The notes under the pieces were generated by a model. It was not told the DNA's origin. It worked only from the letters and a program-made list of their open reading frames with translations, and ran no database searches. Source: an uncultured Eubacteriales bacterium (GTDB taxonomy: Bacteria; Bacillota; Clostridia; Oscillospirales; Acutalibacteraceae). Taken from it: a DNA stretch of 9,769 nt. A program made the translations under genes and the position numbers. The DNA lies in assembly GCA_934615635.1 (NCBI GenBank), contig CAKTTT010000080.1, positions 1 to 9,769 of the forward strand. Direction: 5' to 3'. Numbering within the stretch: position 1 is the stretch's first letter; each line of letters starts with the position of its first letter. This document shows positions 1 to 6,560 of the stretch, in pieces.

Positions 1-1
1 G

Positions 2-1078
2 GATGTGGTGGGAAAGGAATACGTCGATTTCGGCAGCGGCATCGGCGTCAACGCCCTGGGCTACTGCGATCCGGGGTGGACGGCGGCGGTGGCCGCTCAG
101 GCGGCGAAGCTGCAGCATATCTCCAACCTGTATTACAGCCCGGTGCAGGCGGCCTTCGCCGACGAGCTCTGCCGGGCGGCGGGGATGGGCCGGGCCTTCC
201 TCTGCAATTCGGGGGCGGAGGCCAACGAGTGCGCCATCAAGCTGGCCAGGAAATACAGCGCGGACGCCTACGGCGCCGGCCGGTCCACCATCGTGGGGCT
301 GCGGAATTCCTTCCACGGCCGCACCATCACCACCCTGTCCGCCACCGGTCAGGATGTTTTTCATCAACACTTTTTCCCCTTCACCGAGGGGTTCGTTTTC
401 GCCCAGGCCGGGGATCTGGAGGATCTGATGCGCCGTATGGACGACACCGTCTGCGCCGTGATGCTGGAATGTGTGCAGGGCGAGGGCGGCGTGGTTGCGC
501 TGGATTTCGAGTATCTCCGGGCGGTGGAGAAGCTGTGCCGGGAACGGGACGTGCTGCTGCTGGTGGACGAGGTGCAGACCGGCGCGGGGCGGACTGGGCG
601 GTTCCTGGCCTGCGAGCACGCGGGAATCCGGCCGGATGTGGTGACCCTGGCCAAGGGCCTGGGCGGCGGGCTGCCGGTGGGCGCCTGCCTGTGCGCCGAG
701 CGGCTGGGCGGCGTGATGGGGCCGGGGACCCACGGCTCCACCTTCGGCGGCAACCCGGTGGTGTGCGCCGCCGGGCGGTATATGCTCTCCCGGCTGTCCG
801 ATCCGGATTTTCTGGCCCAGGTCGCCCGGAAGGGGGAGGTTTTCCGCCGCCGGCTGTCCGCCATGCCCCATGTAGCCGAGGTGCGGGGCTTGGGCATGAT
901 GCTGGGGGTGAAGCTGGATAAGGGAAGCTCCCGGGAAGCGGCGGAGAAATGCCTGGAAAACGGCCTGCTGATTCTCACGGCCAAAACGCTCCTGCGGCTG
1001 CTGCCGCCGCTGAATATCAGCGAGGAGGAAATGGACAGGGGACTGTCCATTTTGGAATCCACTCTGGCGGCCCTGTGA
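2..1078 (+). CDS. argD: Acetylornithine aminotransferase, 5'-truncated by the window edge
   Basis: Class-III PLP-dependent aminotransferase that converts N-acetylglutamate semialdehyde to N-acetylornithine in cytosolic arginine synthesis; family members often also serve lysine synthesis. The reading frame is already open at base 2, and the visible protein begins inside the conserved GKEYVDFGSGIGVNALGY segment, so I infer that roughly 30-40 N-terminal residues lie upstream. Visible motifs: SGAEANECAIKLARK (PLP phosphate-binding region), FHGRT, DEVQTGAGRTG (cofactor aspartate region), and TLAKGLGGGLPVG with the Schiff-base lysine encoded at 653-655, then HGSTFGGNP. The C-terminus is complete (TGA at 1076-1078). 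The next gene, argF, begins 40 bp downstream with no promoter visible between them, which supports argD over other class-III transaminases such as GABA or ornithine aminotransferase. The rest of the operon (argC, argJ, argB) would be expected upstream. Confidence 0.93.
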   Translation, partial: DVVGKEYVDFGSGIGVNALGYCDPGWTAAVAAQAAKLQHISNLYYSPVQAAFADELCRAAGMGRAFLCNSGAEANECAIKLARKYSADAYGAGRSTIVGLRNSFHGRTITTLSATGQDVFHQHFFPFTEGFVFAQAGDLEDLMRRMDDTVCAVMLECVQGEGGVVALDFEYLRAVEKLCRERDVLLLVDEVQTGAGRTGRFLACEHAGIRPDVVTLAKGLGGGLPVGACLCAERLGGVMGPGTHGSTFGGNPVVCAAGRYMLSRLSDPDFLAQVARKGEVFRRRLSAMPHVAEVRGLGMMLGVKLDKGSSREAAEKCLENGLLILTAKTLLRLLPPLNISEEEMDRGLSILESTLAAL

Positions 1079-1108
1079 GCGGGCCGGATAACGAAAGGTT
1101 GAAAGGTA

Positions 1109-1118
1109 GGGAATTCCC
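1109..1118. repeat. 10-bp palindrome, copy 1, at the argF start
   Basis: GGGAATTCCC is a perfect palindrome directly abutting the argF ATG. Its left half supplies the GGG of the argF Shine-Dalgarno sequence. An identical copy lies downstream of argF at 2102-2111. No function is known to me. Confidence 0.5.
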
Positions 1119-2024
1119 ATGAAGCATCTGCTCAAGCTGCTGGATCTTTCCAAGGAGGATATCATCGGTATCCTCAATCTGGCCGACCAACTGAAATATG
1201 AGCGCCGGCACGGCATCGCCCATCCGCTGCTGGCGGGCAAAACCCTGGGAATGATTTTTCAAAAATCCTCCACTCGCACCCGGGTGTCTTTTGAAACGGG
1301 CATCTATCAACTGGGCGGGCAGGGGCTTTTCCTCTCCTCCCGGGATCTGCAGATCGGCCGGGGTGAGCCGGTGGAGGATACCGCCCGGGTGCTGTCCCGG
1401 TATCTGGACGGCATCATGATCCGCACCTTCGCCCAGGCGGAGGTGGAGAGCCTGGCGGAATACGGCTCCATCCCCGTCATCAATGGACTGACCGATTTCT
1501 GCCATCCCTGTCAGGTGTTGGCGGATCTGATGACGGTGCGGGAGCACAAGGGGATCCTGGAAGGGCTCAAGATGTGCTACATCGGGGACGGGAACAATAT
1601 GGCCAACTCCCTGATCGTGGGCGGCCTGAAGGTGGGGATGTCGGTGGCCGTGGCCTGCCCCGCCGCTCACCGGCCCGATTCCGCCGTGCTGGATTTCGCC
1701 GCGGGATACGGAGACAAATTCCTGCTGACCGAGAGCTGCGCCGAGGCGGCCGCAGGCGCGGATGTGATTTTCACCGATGTGTGGGCATCCATGGGCCAGG
1801 AGGAGGAAGCGGCGCAGCGCCGGGTGGCCTTCGCTGGCTATCAGGTGAACCGGGAGCTGCTGGCGGCGGCCAATCCGGAATGTATGGTGCAGCATTGCCT
1901 GCCCGCCCACCGCGGCGAGGAGATCACCGCCGACGTGTTCGAGGAGCACGCGGAGGAGATCTTCGACGAGGCGGAAAACCGTCTCCACGCGCAGAAGGCG
2001 GTCATGGTCACCCTGATGAAATAG
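1119..2024 (+). CDS. argF: Ornithine carbamoyltransferase
   Basis: Transfers the carbamoyl group of carbamoyl phosphate to ornithine to give citrulline; a cytosolic enzyme, trimeric in the family. The 301-residue length is normal. Diagnostic motifs are all present: SSTRTR at residues 50-55 (carbamoyl-phosphate binding), HPCQ at 129-132, DVWASMGQE at 220-228 (ornithine-side SMG loop) and HCLPAHRGEE at 259-268, with the ornithine-site cysteine at 260. Together these separate it from aspartate carbamoyltransferase, which lacks the HCLPAHRG signature. The ATG at 1119 is preceded by AGGG with a 7-nt spacer; that GGG is half of a perfect 10-bp palindrome ending next to the ATG. It lies 40 bp after argD and is presumably co-transcribed. 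A GC-rich hairpin begins 12 bp after its stop, so it is probably the last gene of the arginine operon. No ARG-box operator was recognised inside the window. Confidence 0.97.
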   Translation: MKHLLKLLDLSKEDIIGILNLADQLKYERRHGIAHPLLAGKTLGMIFQKSSTRTRVSFETGIYQLGGQGLFLSSRDLQIGRGEPVEDTARVLSRYLDGIMIRTFAQAEVESLAEYGSIPVINGLTDFCHPCQVLADLMTVREHKGILEGLKMCYIGDGNNMANSLIVGGLKVGMSVAVACPAAHRPDSAVLDFAAGYGDKFLLTESCAEAAAGADVIFTDVWASMGQEEEAAQRRVAFAGYQVNRELLAAANPECMVQHCLPAHRGEEITADVFEEHAEEIFDEAENRLHAQKAVMVTLMK

Positions 2025-2036
2025 GAGAAACGAAGA

Positions 2037-2072
2037 AATCCCCGCGTTCTGTTCTGACGGAGCGCGGGGATT
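2037..2072 (+). terminator. Probable terminator hairpin after argF
   Basis: Perfect 10-bp arms, AATCCCCGCG (2037-2046) and CGCGGGGATT (2063-2072), enclose a 16-nt interior that can extend the stem by a few more pairs. It begins 12 bp after the argF stop. The 3' side reads TTCGGCTGTCTGTC and is only weakly T-rich. The 5' flank is A-rich (GAGAAACGAAGAAA), so on the opposite strand the hairpin would have a better U-tract. The position favours an end-of-operon terminator, perhaps bidirectional. Confidence 0.6.
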
Positions 2073-2189
2073 CGGCTGTCTGTCCGCCGTTTACGGCAGG
2101 CGGGAATTCCCGGGGATGATAAAAAACAGCGCGGGCTTTTGGCAAGATCGCCAAAAATAGGAAAAAGCGGGGCTTTTCCGGCCTTTTGC
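2073..2189. other. Intergenic stretch with several short dyads, no gene seen
   Basis: Part of the 268-bp gap between argF and the oxidoreductase start. It holds the second GGGAATTCCC palindrome (2102-2111), a TTTTGGC/GCCAAAA inverted repeat with a 6-nt spacer (2137-2156) and a GGAAAA/TTTTCC dyad (2160-2179). No open frame here has a credible ribosome site. The dyads sit just upstream of the promoter at 2190-2218 and could be operators, but nothing identifies a regulator. Confidence 0.4.
2102..2111. repeat. 10-bp palindrome, copy 2, downstream of argF
   Basis: An exact second copy of GGGAATTCCC, located 78 bp after the argF stop and beyond its terminator hairpin. Only the 10-bp core is shared; the flanks of the two copies differ. 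Confidence 0.45.
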
Positions 2190-2218
2190 TGGACTTTTTA
2201 ACGGAAGCTCTCTATAAT
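2190..2218 (+). promoter_or_regulatory. Sigma-70/SigA-type promoter for the oxidoreductase
   Basis: A perfect -10 TATAAT (2213-2218) lies 17 bp after TGGACT (2190-2195), which matches four of six bases of TTGACA. It follows the argF terminator and points at the oxidoreductase, whose preferred start is about 75 bp further on. An expected transcription start near 2225 leaves a leader of roughly 65-70 nt. Confidence 0.7.
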
Positions 2219-2278
2219 AGAATAGGTTTTTATGGCAGATAACGAAAACGAGGGCAGATGTGGGCCTGAAGCCTGTTG

Positions 2279-2285
2279 AAAGGGG
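2279..2285 (+). promoter_or_regulatory. Shine-Dalgarno site that decides the oxidoreductase start
   Basis: AAAGGGG with a 7-nt spacer to the GTG at 2293. This favours GTG 2293 over the upstream in-frame GTG at 2260. Confidence 0.55.
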
Positions 2286-2292
2286 TCTTTTT

Positions 2293-3858
2293 GTGGAGAG
2301 GATCGTCATCATCGGCGCGGGGCCTGCCGGTCTGACCGCCGCCTTTGAGCTGCTGCGGCGGGGAGCGGGATATGAAATCGTCATTCTGGAGGAAAGCGGG
2401 GAAGTCGGTGGTATTTCCAGGACGGTATGCCATGCGGGCAACCGGATGGATATCGGCGGCCACCGCTTTTTTTCCAAGGACGACCGGGTGACCCGATGGT
2501 GGCACGACCGGATGCCCAACCAGGGGGCTCCCTCCTTCGACGACCGGCTGCTGGGCCGGGAGAAGCCGCTGGAGGAGGGCGGGCCGGATCCGGACCGGGA
2601 GGACCGGGTGATGCTGGTGCGCCGCCGGGTATCCCGCATTTACTATCTGAAGCACTTTTTTGATTATCCCATCAGCATGAAGCTGCAGACCTTCCGGAAC
2701 ATGGGGTTCGCCCGCACCGTCAAGGCGGGCTGCAGCTATCTGAAATCCACCGTCTGCAAGCTGCCCGAGACCTCCCTGGAGAATTTTTATATCAACCGCT
2801 TCGGCAGGGTGCTGTACGGCATGTTTTTCGAGGGCTATACGGAAAAGCTGTGGGGCCGCCATCCCAGGGAGATATCCGCCGATTGGGGCGCGCAGCGGGT
2901 GAAGGGCCTTTCCATCCGCGCCGTACTGAAGGATATGCTGGGGAAGGTGCTGCCGGGCGGCAAAAAGAATAAGCAGGTGGAAACCTCTCTCATCGAGGAG
3001 TTCCTTTACCCCAAATACGGCCCCGGCCAGTTGTGGGAGACGGTGGCCGACGAGGTGGAGGCGATGGGGGGCCGGCTGCTGAAGGGCTGCCGCGTCACCG
3101 GCTTCCGCACCGCCGCCGACGGAAGCCTTACCGCCGCGCTATACGAGCAGGAGGGGGCGCTTAAGGAGTTGGAAGGGGATATCTTCATCTCCTCCATGCC
3201 GGTGAAGGATCTGGTGGCCGGACTGGGAGAGGCCGCGCCGGCGGAGGCCCGCCGGATCGCCGCGGGGCTGCCCTACCGGGATTTCGTCACCGTGGGTTTG
3301 CTGGTGAACCGCCTGCATCTGAAAAACGAGACGGACATCCCCACATTGGGGAATATTGTCCCCGATTGCTGGATCTATGTCCAGGACGTGGGGGTCAAGC
3401 TTGGCCGGATCCAGATATTCAACAACTGGTCCCCTTATATGGTGAAGGATCCGGAGCACACTGTGTGGATCGGTCTGGAATACTTCTGCACCGAGGGGGA
3501 CGACTTTTGGCGTATGGATCAGGCCGCCTGCGTGCAGTACGCGGCGGACGAGCTGGTTTCCATGGGGATCATCGGCCGCCGGGAGGATGTGCTGGACTCC
3601 CACCGGGAGCGGGTAAAAAAAGCCTATCCCGCGTATTTCGACACCTATGCGGAGATGGACAAGCTGATCGCTTATCTGGACGCCATCCCCAACCTCTACT
3701 GCGTGGGACGCAACGGCCAGCACAGGTACAACAACATGGACCATTCCATGGTCACCTCCTTTGAGACGGTGGATTGCATCCTGTCCGGAGGCGTTTCCAA
3801 GGAAGCGATCTGGAAGGTGAATACCGAGCAGGAATACCATGAGGAAAAACAAGAATGA
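2293..3858 (+). CDS. FAD-dependent oxidoreductase, UDP-galactopyranose mutase/amine-oxidase-like
   Basis: A 521-residue flavoprotein from the preferred GTG start. The N-terminus is a Rossmann FAD-binding motif, VIIGAGPAGLTAAFELL (from residue 5), followed by an acidic ribose-binding region and GEVGGISRT. Later motifs are DIGGHRFFSK (53-62), LWGRHPREIS with ADWGAQRVKGLS (from 186), FLYPKYGPGQLWE, and the C-terminal FAD-contact GRNGQHRYNNMDHSM (472-486). This set matches a subgroup usually annotated NAD(P)/FAD-dependent oxidoreductase (from memory, close to PRK07208), related to UDP-galactopyranose mutase and protoporphyrinogen oxidase. Substrate unknown; homologues often sit near glycosyltransferases, so a sugar or polyprenyl-glycan substrate is an inference. 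An alternative GTG at 2260 would add 11 residues before the Rossmann strand, whereas family members usually start just before it. Transcribed alone from the 2190-2218 promoter. Confidence 0.85.
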   Translation: MERIVIIGAGPAGLTAAFELLRRGAGYEIVILEESGEVGGISRTVCHAGNRMDIGGHRFFSKDDRVTRWWHDRMPNQGAPSFDDRLLGREKPLEEGGPDPDREDRVMLVRRRVSRIYYLKHFFDYPISMKLQTFRNMGFARTVKAGCSYLKSTVCKLPETSLENFYINRFGRVLYGMFFEGYTEKLWGRHPREISADWGAQRVKGLSIRAVLKDMLGKVLPGGKKNKQVETSLIEEFLYPKYGPGQLWETVADEVEAMGGRLLKGCRVTGFRTAADGSLTAALYEQEGALKELEGDIFISSMPVKDLVAGLGEAAPAEARRIAAGLPYRDFVTVGLLVNRLHLKNETDIPTLGNIVPDCWIYVQDVGVKLGRIQIFNNWSPYMVKDPEHTVWIGLEYFCTEGDDFWRMDQAACVQYAADELVSMGIIGRREDVLDSHRERVKKAYPAYFDTYAEMDKLIAYLDAIPNLYCVGRNGQHRYNNMDHSMVTSFETVDCILSGGVSKEAIWKVNTEQEYHEEKQE

Positions 3859-4147
3859 ACGGGATATACTATCCTCATAGCGCAGGATAGAATACAGGCG
3901 TATAGCAGGGACGGCGTACCGGGCGGAAAGGGCCAAGGCCCGGGTGCGGATTTTGCGGACGGAAGGCCAGGGAAGAGCCCAAAACAGTGGGAAGGGCGCG
4001 GCGGAATGAGAGACGCCCCTGAAAGCGGCGCACTCTTTGGAATTTTGGAGCGCCCGGCAGGCAGGCGGTTTCCTAAAGCGGCGGAGAAAGGTTACAACCT
4101 TGTAGCCATTCGTTACAAGGTTGTTCCTGTGAAAGATCGGCCGGTTT
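3859..4147. other. Long intergenic gap, no convincing gene
   Basis: First part of the roughly 350 bp between the oxidoreductase stop and the LCP-family start. It contains a small CTATCCT/AGGATAG dyad with an 8-nt loop (3869-3890), a GGGCC/GGCCC dyad (3930-3941) and the inverted repeat described at 4088-4124. The oxidoreductase frame stays open here for 100 codons after its TGA. No clear rho-independent terminator with a T-tract follows the oxidoreductase. Confidence 0.5.
4088..4124. promoter_or_regulatory. Inverted repeat, possible operator before the LCP gene
   Basis: Perfect 11-bp arms, ACAACCTTGTA (4094-4104) and TACAAGGTTGT (4114-4124), are separated by 9 bp. The left arm also lies in a tighter dyad, AAGGTT-AC-AACCTT (4088-4101), and GTTACAA occurs as a direct repeat at 4091 and 4112. 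It ends about 24 bp before the TATACT -10 element, close to where a -35 would be. The promoter has a poor -35, which suits an activator site, but a repressor or an RNA hairpin cannot be excluded. Confidence 0.5.
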
Positions 4148-4156
4148 TGGTATACT
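4148..4156 (+). promoter_or_regulatory. Extended -10 promoter for the LCP-family gene
   Basis: TGGTATACT combines a TGn extension with the -10 element TATACT (4151-4156). No convincing -35 exists at 16-18 bp; TGTGAA at 4128-4133 matches only two positions. The same nine bases form the -10 region before the AI-2E-family gene. The expected transcript starts near 4163, about 50 nt before the gene. Confidence 0.55.
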
Positions 4157-4215
4157 TTTAGTGTTCCATAGCCCCTGCCGGCTCCCGGCGGGAAACACGG
4201 GGAAGGATGGAAAGA

Positions 4216-5151
4216 ATGGCAACCATGCAGTCCAAGAAGAAGAAAAAAGGCCGCGCCAGCAGCCTGGTGGTGTTTTTGCTGGTTTTCGTCCTTTTTCTGG
4301 TGATATTCGGGGGCCTCTGCTTATGGGCCATCGTCAGGCTGAATCAGGATATGCGCGGCAAGAACGCTTCCTCCGCCAGTTTGCTCAACGTGTCGGGCGC
4401 CGTCTATTCCGGGGCGGATGCCCGCAACCTGCTGATCATACCGGAGGACGCCGGTCAGGCGCAGAGCTTTGTCATACTGCGGATAGATCCCGCCAACGTC
4501 CGGATCCGCTCTCTGGCTCTGCCGCGGGAAACCTATGTGACGGTGGGGACGGAGCAGACCCGTTTGTTTGAGCTGTATGCCGGGCAGGGCGTTAAGGAGA
4601 CGGAGAAGGCCGTCGCCGAGCTGCTGAATATTGAAATCGACCATTACGCGGTGGTTACCTATGCCAATTTGCAGAAGATCATCACCTACCTCAACAACGG
4701 CGTGCTGATCACTTTGACGGAGAATCTGGATTATACCAGCGGGGACGGCGGCTATACCCTCAAGCTCAACGGCGGGCGGCAGATCCTCTCCGCCGCCCAG
4801 GTGGTGGATGTACTGCGCTATCCCGCTTGGCACGGCGGGCGTCGGCAGCAGTCGGAGATCCACTCCGAGATCACGACGGCGATGATCAACCAATATCTCA
4901 CCGAAGCTCGTAAGAGCAAGGCTGACGATGATTTCGGCAATATCGTCAACCTGATGACCACCGATATCCGGGTTTCCCATTATAACGAAAGCAAGGATGC
5001 GCTGCTGTATCTCGCTTCCCGCAACACCAACGCCGATATCTGCGCCGTCACCAGGGTGGAGGGCGAATATGTGGGAAGCGGGGCGGAGATCCGGTTTGAG
5101 GTGCAGGATCAAGCGACGAATCTGAAAAACACCTTTAGTAATCACACCTGA
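4216..5151 (+). CDS. LytR-CpsA-Psr (LCP) family protein, divergent
   Basis: A 311-residue type-II membrane protein: a lysine-rich cytoplasmic N-terminus (five consecutive lysines), one transmembrane helix (about residues 17-40), then an extracytoplasmic LCP-like domain (about 60-235). LCP enzymes transfer lipid-linked glycopolymers such as teichoic acid or capsule onto peptidoglycan. Visible matches: LALPRETYV with arginine 104 (usual form PRDTYV), the block from LFELYAGQGVKETEKAV through IDHYAVVTYANLQKI, and VVDVLRYPAWHGGRRQQSE with arginines 201, 209 and 210. The usual R-S-D-T acidic site appears here as A-Q-S-F in QAQSFVILRID, so a Mg-binding aspartate seems missing and catalytic activity is uncertain. 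The ATG at 4216 has GGGGAAGG 9 nt upstream; in-frame ATGs at 4207 and 4225 are alternatives. It has its own extended -10 promoter and precedes a second envelope gene. Confidence 0.75.
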   Translation: MATMQSKKKKKGRASSLVVFLLVFVLFLVIFGGLCLWAIVRLNQDMRGKNASSASLLNVSGAVYSGADARNLLIIPEDAGQAQSFVILRIDPANVRIRSLALPRETYVTVGTEQTRLFELYAGQGVKETEKAVAELLNIEIDHYAVVTYANLQKIITYLNNGVLITLTENLDYTSGDGGYTLKLNGGRQILSAAQVVDVLRYPAWHGGRRQQSEIHSEITTAMINQYLTEARKSKADDDFGNIVNLMTTDIRVSHYNESKDALLYLASRNTNADICAVTRVEGEYVGSGAEIRFEVQDQATNLKNTFSNHT

Positions 5152-5171
5152 ATTGCGGCCGGTTTCGCTGT

Positions 5172-5209
5172 GGTATTTCCATCGTCTAAATACCGGATCC
5201 CCGAGGGGA
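5172..5209. promoter_or_regulatory. Two dyads between the LCP gene and the lipoprotein promoter
   Basis: GGTATTT (5172-5178) and AAATACC (5188-5194) form a perfect 7-bp inverted repeat with a 9-nt spacer. Just after it, TCCCC-GA-GGGGA (5198-5209) overlaps the position expected for the -35 of the next promoter. The first could be a weak terminator or an operator, the second an operator. Neither has a T-tract. Confidence 0.35.
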
Positions 5210-5222
5210 AACAGTGGAGTTG

Positions 5223-5231
5223 TGTTACAAT
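5223..5231 (+). promoter_or_regulatory. Extended -10 promoter for the transglutaminase lipoprotein
   Basis: TGTTACAAT gives a TGn extension plus a TACAAT -10 element (5226-5231) and no recognisable -35. It lies about 45 bp before the TTG start at 5277, giving a leader of about 40 nt. It also means that the upstream GTG at 5214 would not be on this transcript. Confidence 0.45.
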
Positions 5232-5262
5232 AGGGTTGGCGGCTGCGGCCGATCACATCCAT

Positions 5263-5267
5263 GGAGG
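5263..5267 (+). promoter_or_regulatory. Shine-Dalgarno site that selects a TTG start
   Basis: GGAGG with a 9-nt spacer to the TTG at 5277. No ATG or GTG in this frame is similarly placed. Confidence 0.6.
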
Positions 5268-5276
5268 TTCCCTCAC

Positions 5277-6503
5277 TTGAGACGGTTTTTGGCAGGACTT
5301 GGCTTGGCCGGCGTGCTGGCGCTCTCCGGCTGCTCTCTCATATGGCCCGGCTCTTCCTCCGGGGAGAGCGGCCCTTCCGCGCCCGCTTCCGACAAATATC
5401 TGGAGGAATATGCGGAGCGGTGGTGCTACAAGCATCTGGACAGCCGTCTGCGGGAAAATTACGGCGCGGTATATACGGCGGTCAAGGACAGCTTCGGCCG
5501 GGACGAAACCGTCAGTATTCGGGATTCCAGCGAGGGGACGGCAAGGGAATACAGCACCGGGCTGGAAATCCAGCTTCCCGAGGCGCTGCGCAGCCGGGAA
5601 GAGGCCAAGTTGATTTACACTGCGTTCACCTGGGATAACCCCCAGTTTTTCTATATCGGCAACACCTACAGCTACAAGGGCTACCGCTCCGGCGGGGTGG
5701 ATTATTACGACCGGTTCACGCTGGTGTTCACCATGAACGCCCGGGAGCGGGAGCAGGCGCAGAACAAGCTGGAACGGGTGGTGGACCGGTTGGTCAACAG
5801 CCGTGCGGACACAGGGGAATTCGCCTCCGAGCTGTATTTTCACGACCAGCTTCTGGAGATCTGCTCCTATGATAAAAACGCCGCCGCCAGCGACGATCCG
5901 GCGCAGCTCTTTCCCAACGCTTTTTCCGCTTACGGCGCGCTGGTGGAGGGGAAGGCGGTATGCGAGGGCTATTCCCGCGCCATGCAGCTTCTGCTGCACG
6001 AGGCGGGGATGAAGGCCACCCTGGTGGGGGGCTTTGACGACCAGAATGTGGCCCATATGTGGAACATGGTCACGATCGATGGACGCAACTACCATTTGGA
6101 CGCCACCTGGGATGACAGCGAGGATTATCCCCGCCATACCTTTTTTAACCTCACCACCGAGGAAATCCTGCGGACCCACCGGCTGGACGGGGAGAACATC
6201 GGCGTGGATACCTGCACCGCTGTGGATGCCAACTATTACCGCCGGACGGGGAATTTTCTGAAAACCGCCAAGAAGAGCGCCGTCGCGGACGCGATTGCCC
6301 GTCAGGTGACGGCGGGCGGGAATGTGGTGGACCTGCGTTTCACCCCCGACACCTATATGAACGCCATGACCTTTATCGCCGACCAGGATGAACTGATAAG
6401 CCTGGTAAACGGGCGGCTGGAGGCGGACGGTCTGGTCATGTGGGGGTATACCGCCCGGTTTCGGGAGGAATATCACACCGTTACCCTGTATAAACTGGAA
6501 TAG
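5277..6503 (+). CDS. Transglutaminase-like domain lipoprotein
   Basis: A 408-residue predicted surface lipoprotein. From the TTG start it reads MRRFLAGLGLAGVLALSGCS: a basic n-region, a hydrophobic core and the lipobox LSGC with the lipidated cysteine at 19, then a Ser/Gly/Pro-rich linker. A middle region (about 40-200) includes AFTWDNPQFFYI, typical of the segment preceding the catalytic domain in clostridial proteins of this type. The transglutaminase/protease-like core carries the full triad: cysteine 229 in GKAVCEGYS, histidine 260 in AHMWNMV and aspartate 275 in YHLDATWDD. Family members cut or cross-link peptides or glycopeptides; the substrate here is unknown, with cell-wall or surface-protein processing inferred from the lipid anchor and the LCP neighbour. 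An in-frame GTG at 5214 would add 21 residues but lies upstream of the -10 element, and the ribosome site and signal peptide both favour 5277. Confidence 0.88.
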   Translation: MRRFLAGLGLAGVLALSGCSLIWPGSSSGESGPSAPASDKYLEEYAERWCYKHLDSRLRENYGAVYTAVKDSFGRDETVSIRDSSEGTAREYSTGLEIQLPEALRSREEAKLIYTAFTWDNPQFFYIGNTYSYKGYRSGGVDYYDRFTLVFTMNAREREQAQNKLERVVDRLVNSRADTGEFASELYFHDQLLEICSYDKNAAASDDPAQLFPNAFSAYGALVEGKAVCEGYSRAMQLLLHEAGMKATLVGGFDDQNVAHMWNMVTIDGRNYHLDATWDDSEDYPRHTFFNLTTEEILRTHRLDGENIGVDTCTAVDANYYRRTGNFLKTAKKSAVADAIARQVTAGGNVVDLRFTPDTYMNAMTFIADQDELISLVNGRLEADGLVMWGYTARFREEYHTVTLYKLE

Positions 6504-6523
6504 GCGCTTATTTTAACCGACAA

Positions 6524-6553
6524 GGGCTGCCGTGCGATTTGGCGCGGCAGCCC
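6524..6553 (+). terminator. Probable terminator hairpin after the lipoprotein gene
   Basis: A 12-bp stem, GGGCTGCCGTGC (6524-6535) with GCGCGGCAGCCC (6542-6553), contains one T-G pair and a 6-nt loop. It starts 20 bp after the stop codon. T-rich sequence (TTGTTTTATG) follows only 7 nt later and overlaps the -35 of the next promoter, so an immediate U-tract is lacking. Confidence 0.6.
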
Positions 6554-6560
6554 CTCGCAC

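Larger units (their letters stand above)
4006..4161 (+). other. Possible 51-residue small ORF, weakly supported
   Basis: The ATG at 4006 opens 51 codons to TAG (4159-4161), with GAAGGG (3991-3996) 9 nt upstream as a possible ribosome site. The predicted product starts MRDAPESGALFGILERP and ends KDRPVLVYF, is basic, and matches nothing I recognise. Against it: only about half of its third codon positions are G or C, much lower than in the neighbouring genes, and it overlaps both the inverted repeat and the -10 element for the LCP gene. It may simply be the tail of the frame left open after the oxidoreductase stop. Confidence 0.15.

Noticed and set aside
1017..1988. 323-codon - strand open frame opposite argF
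   Set aside because: Antisense shadow of an unmistakable ornithine carbamoyltransferase.
2260..2292. Upstream GTG start for the oxidoreductase
   Set aside because: It has GAGG at reasonable spacing, but the GTG at 2293 has a better ribosome site and places the Rossmann motif at the very N-terminus, as usual in the family. Kept only as an alternative.
4321..5262. 313-codon - strand open frame opposite the LCP-family gene
   Set aside because: It covers the LCP domain and the following promoter region, with no motif and no ribosome site noticed.
5253..6476. 407-codon - strand open frame opposite the transglutaminase lipoprotein
   Set aside because: Shadow of a gene with a full catalytic triad and signal peptide; its composition shows no recognisable fold or motif.
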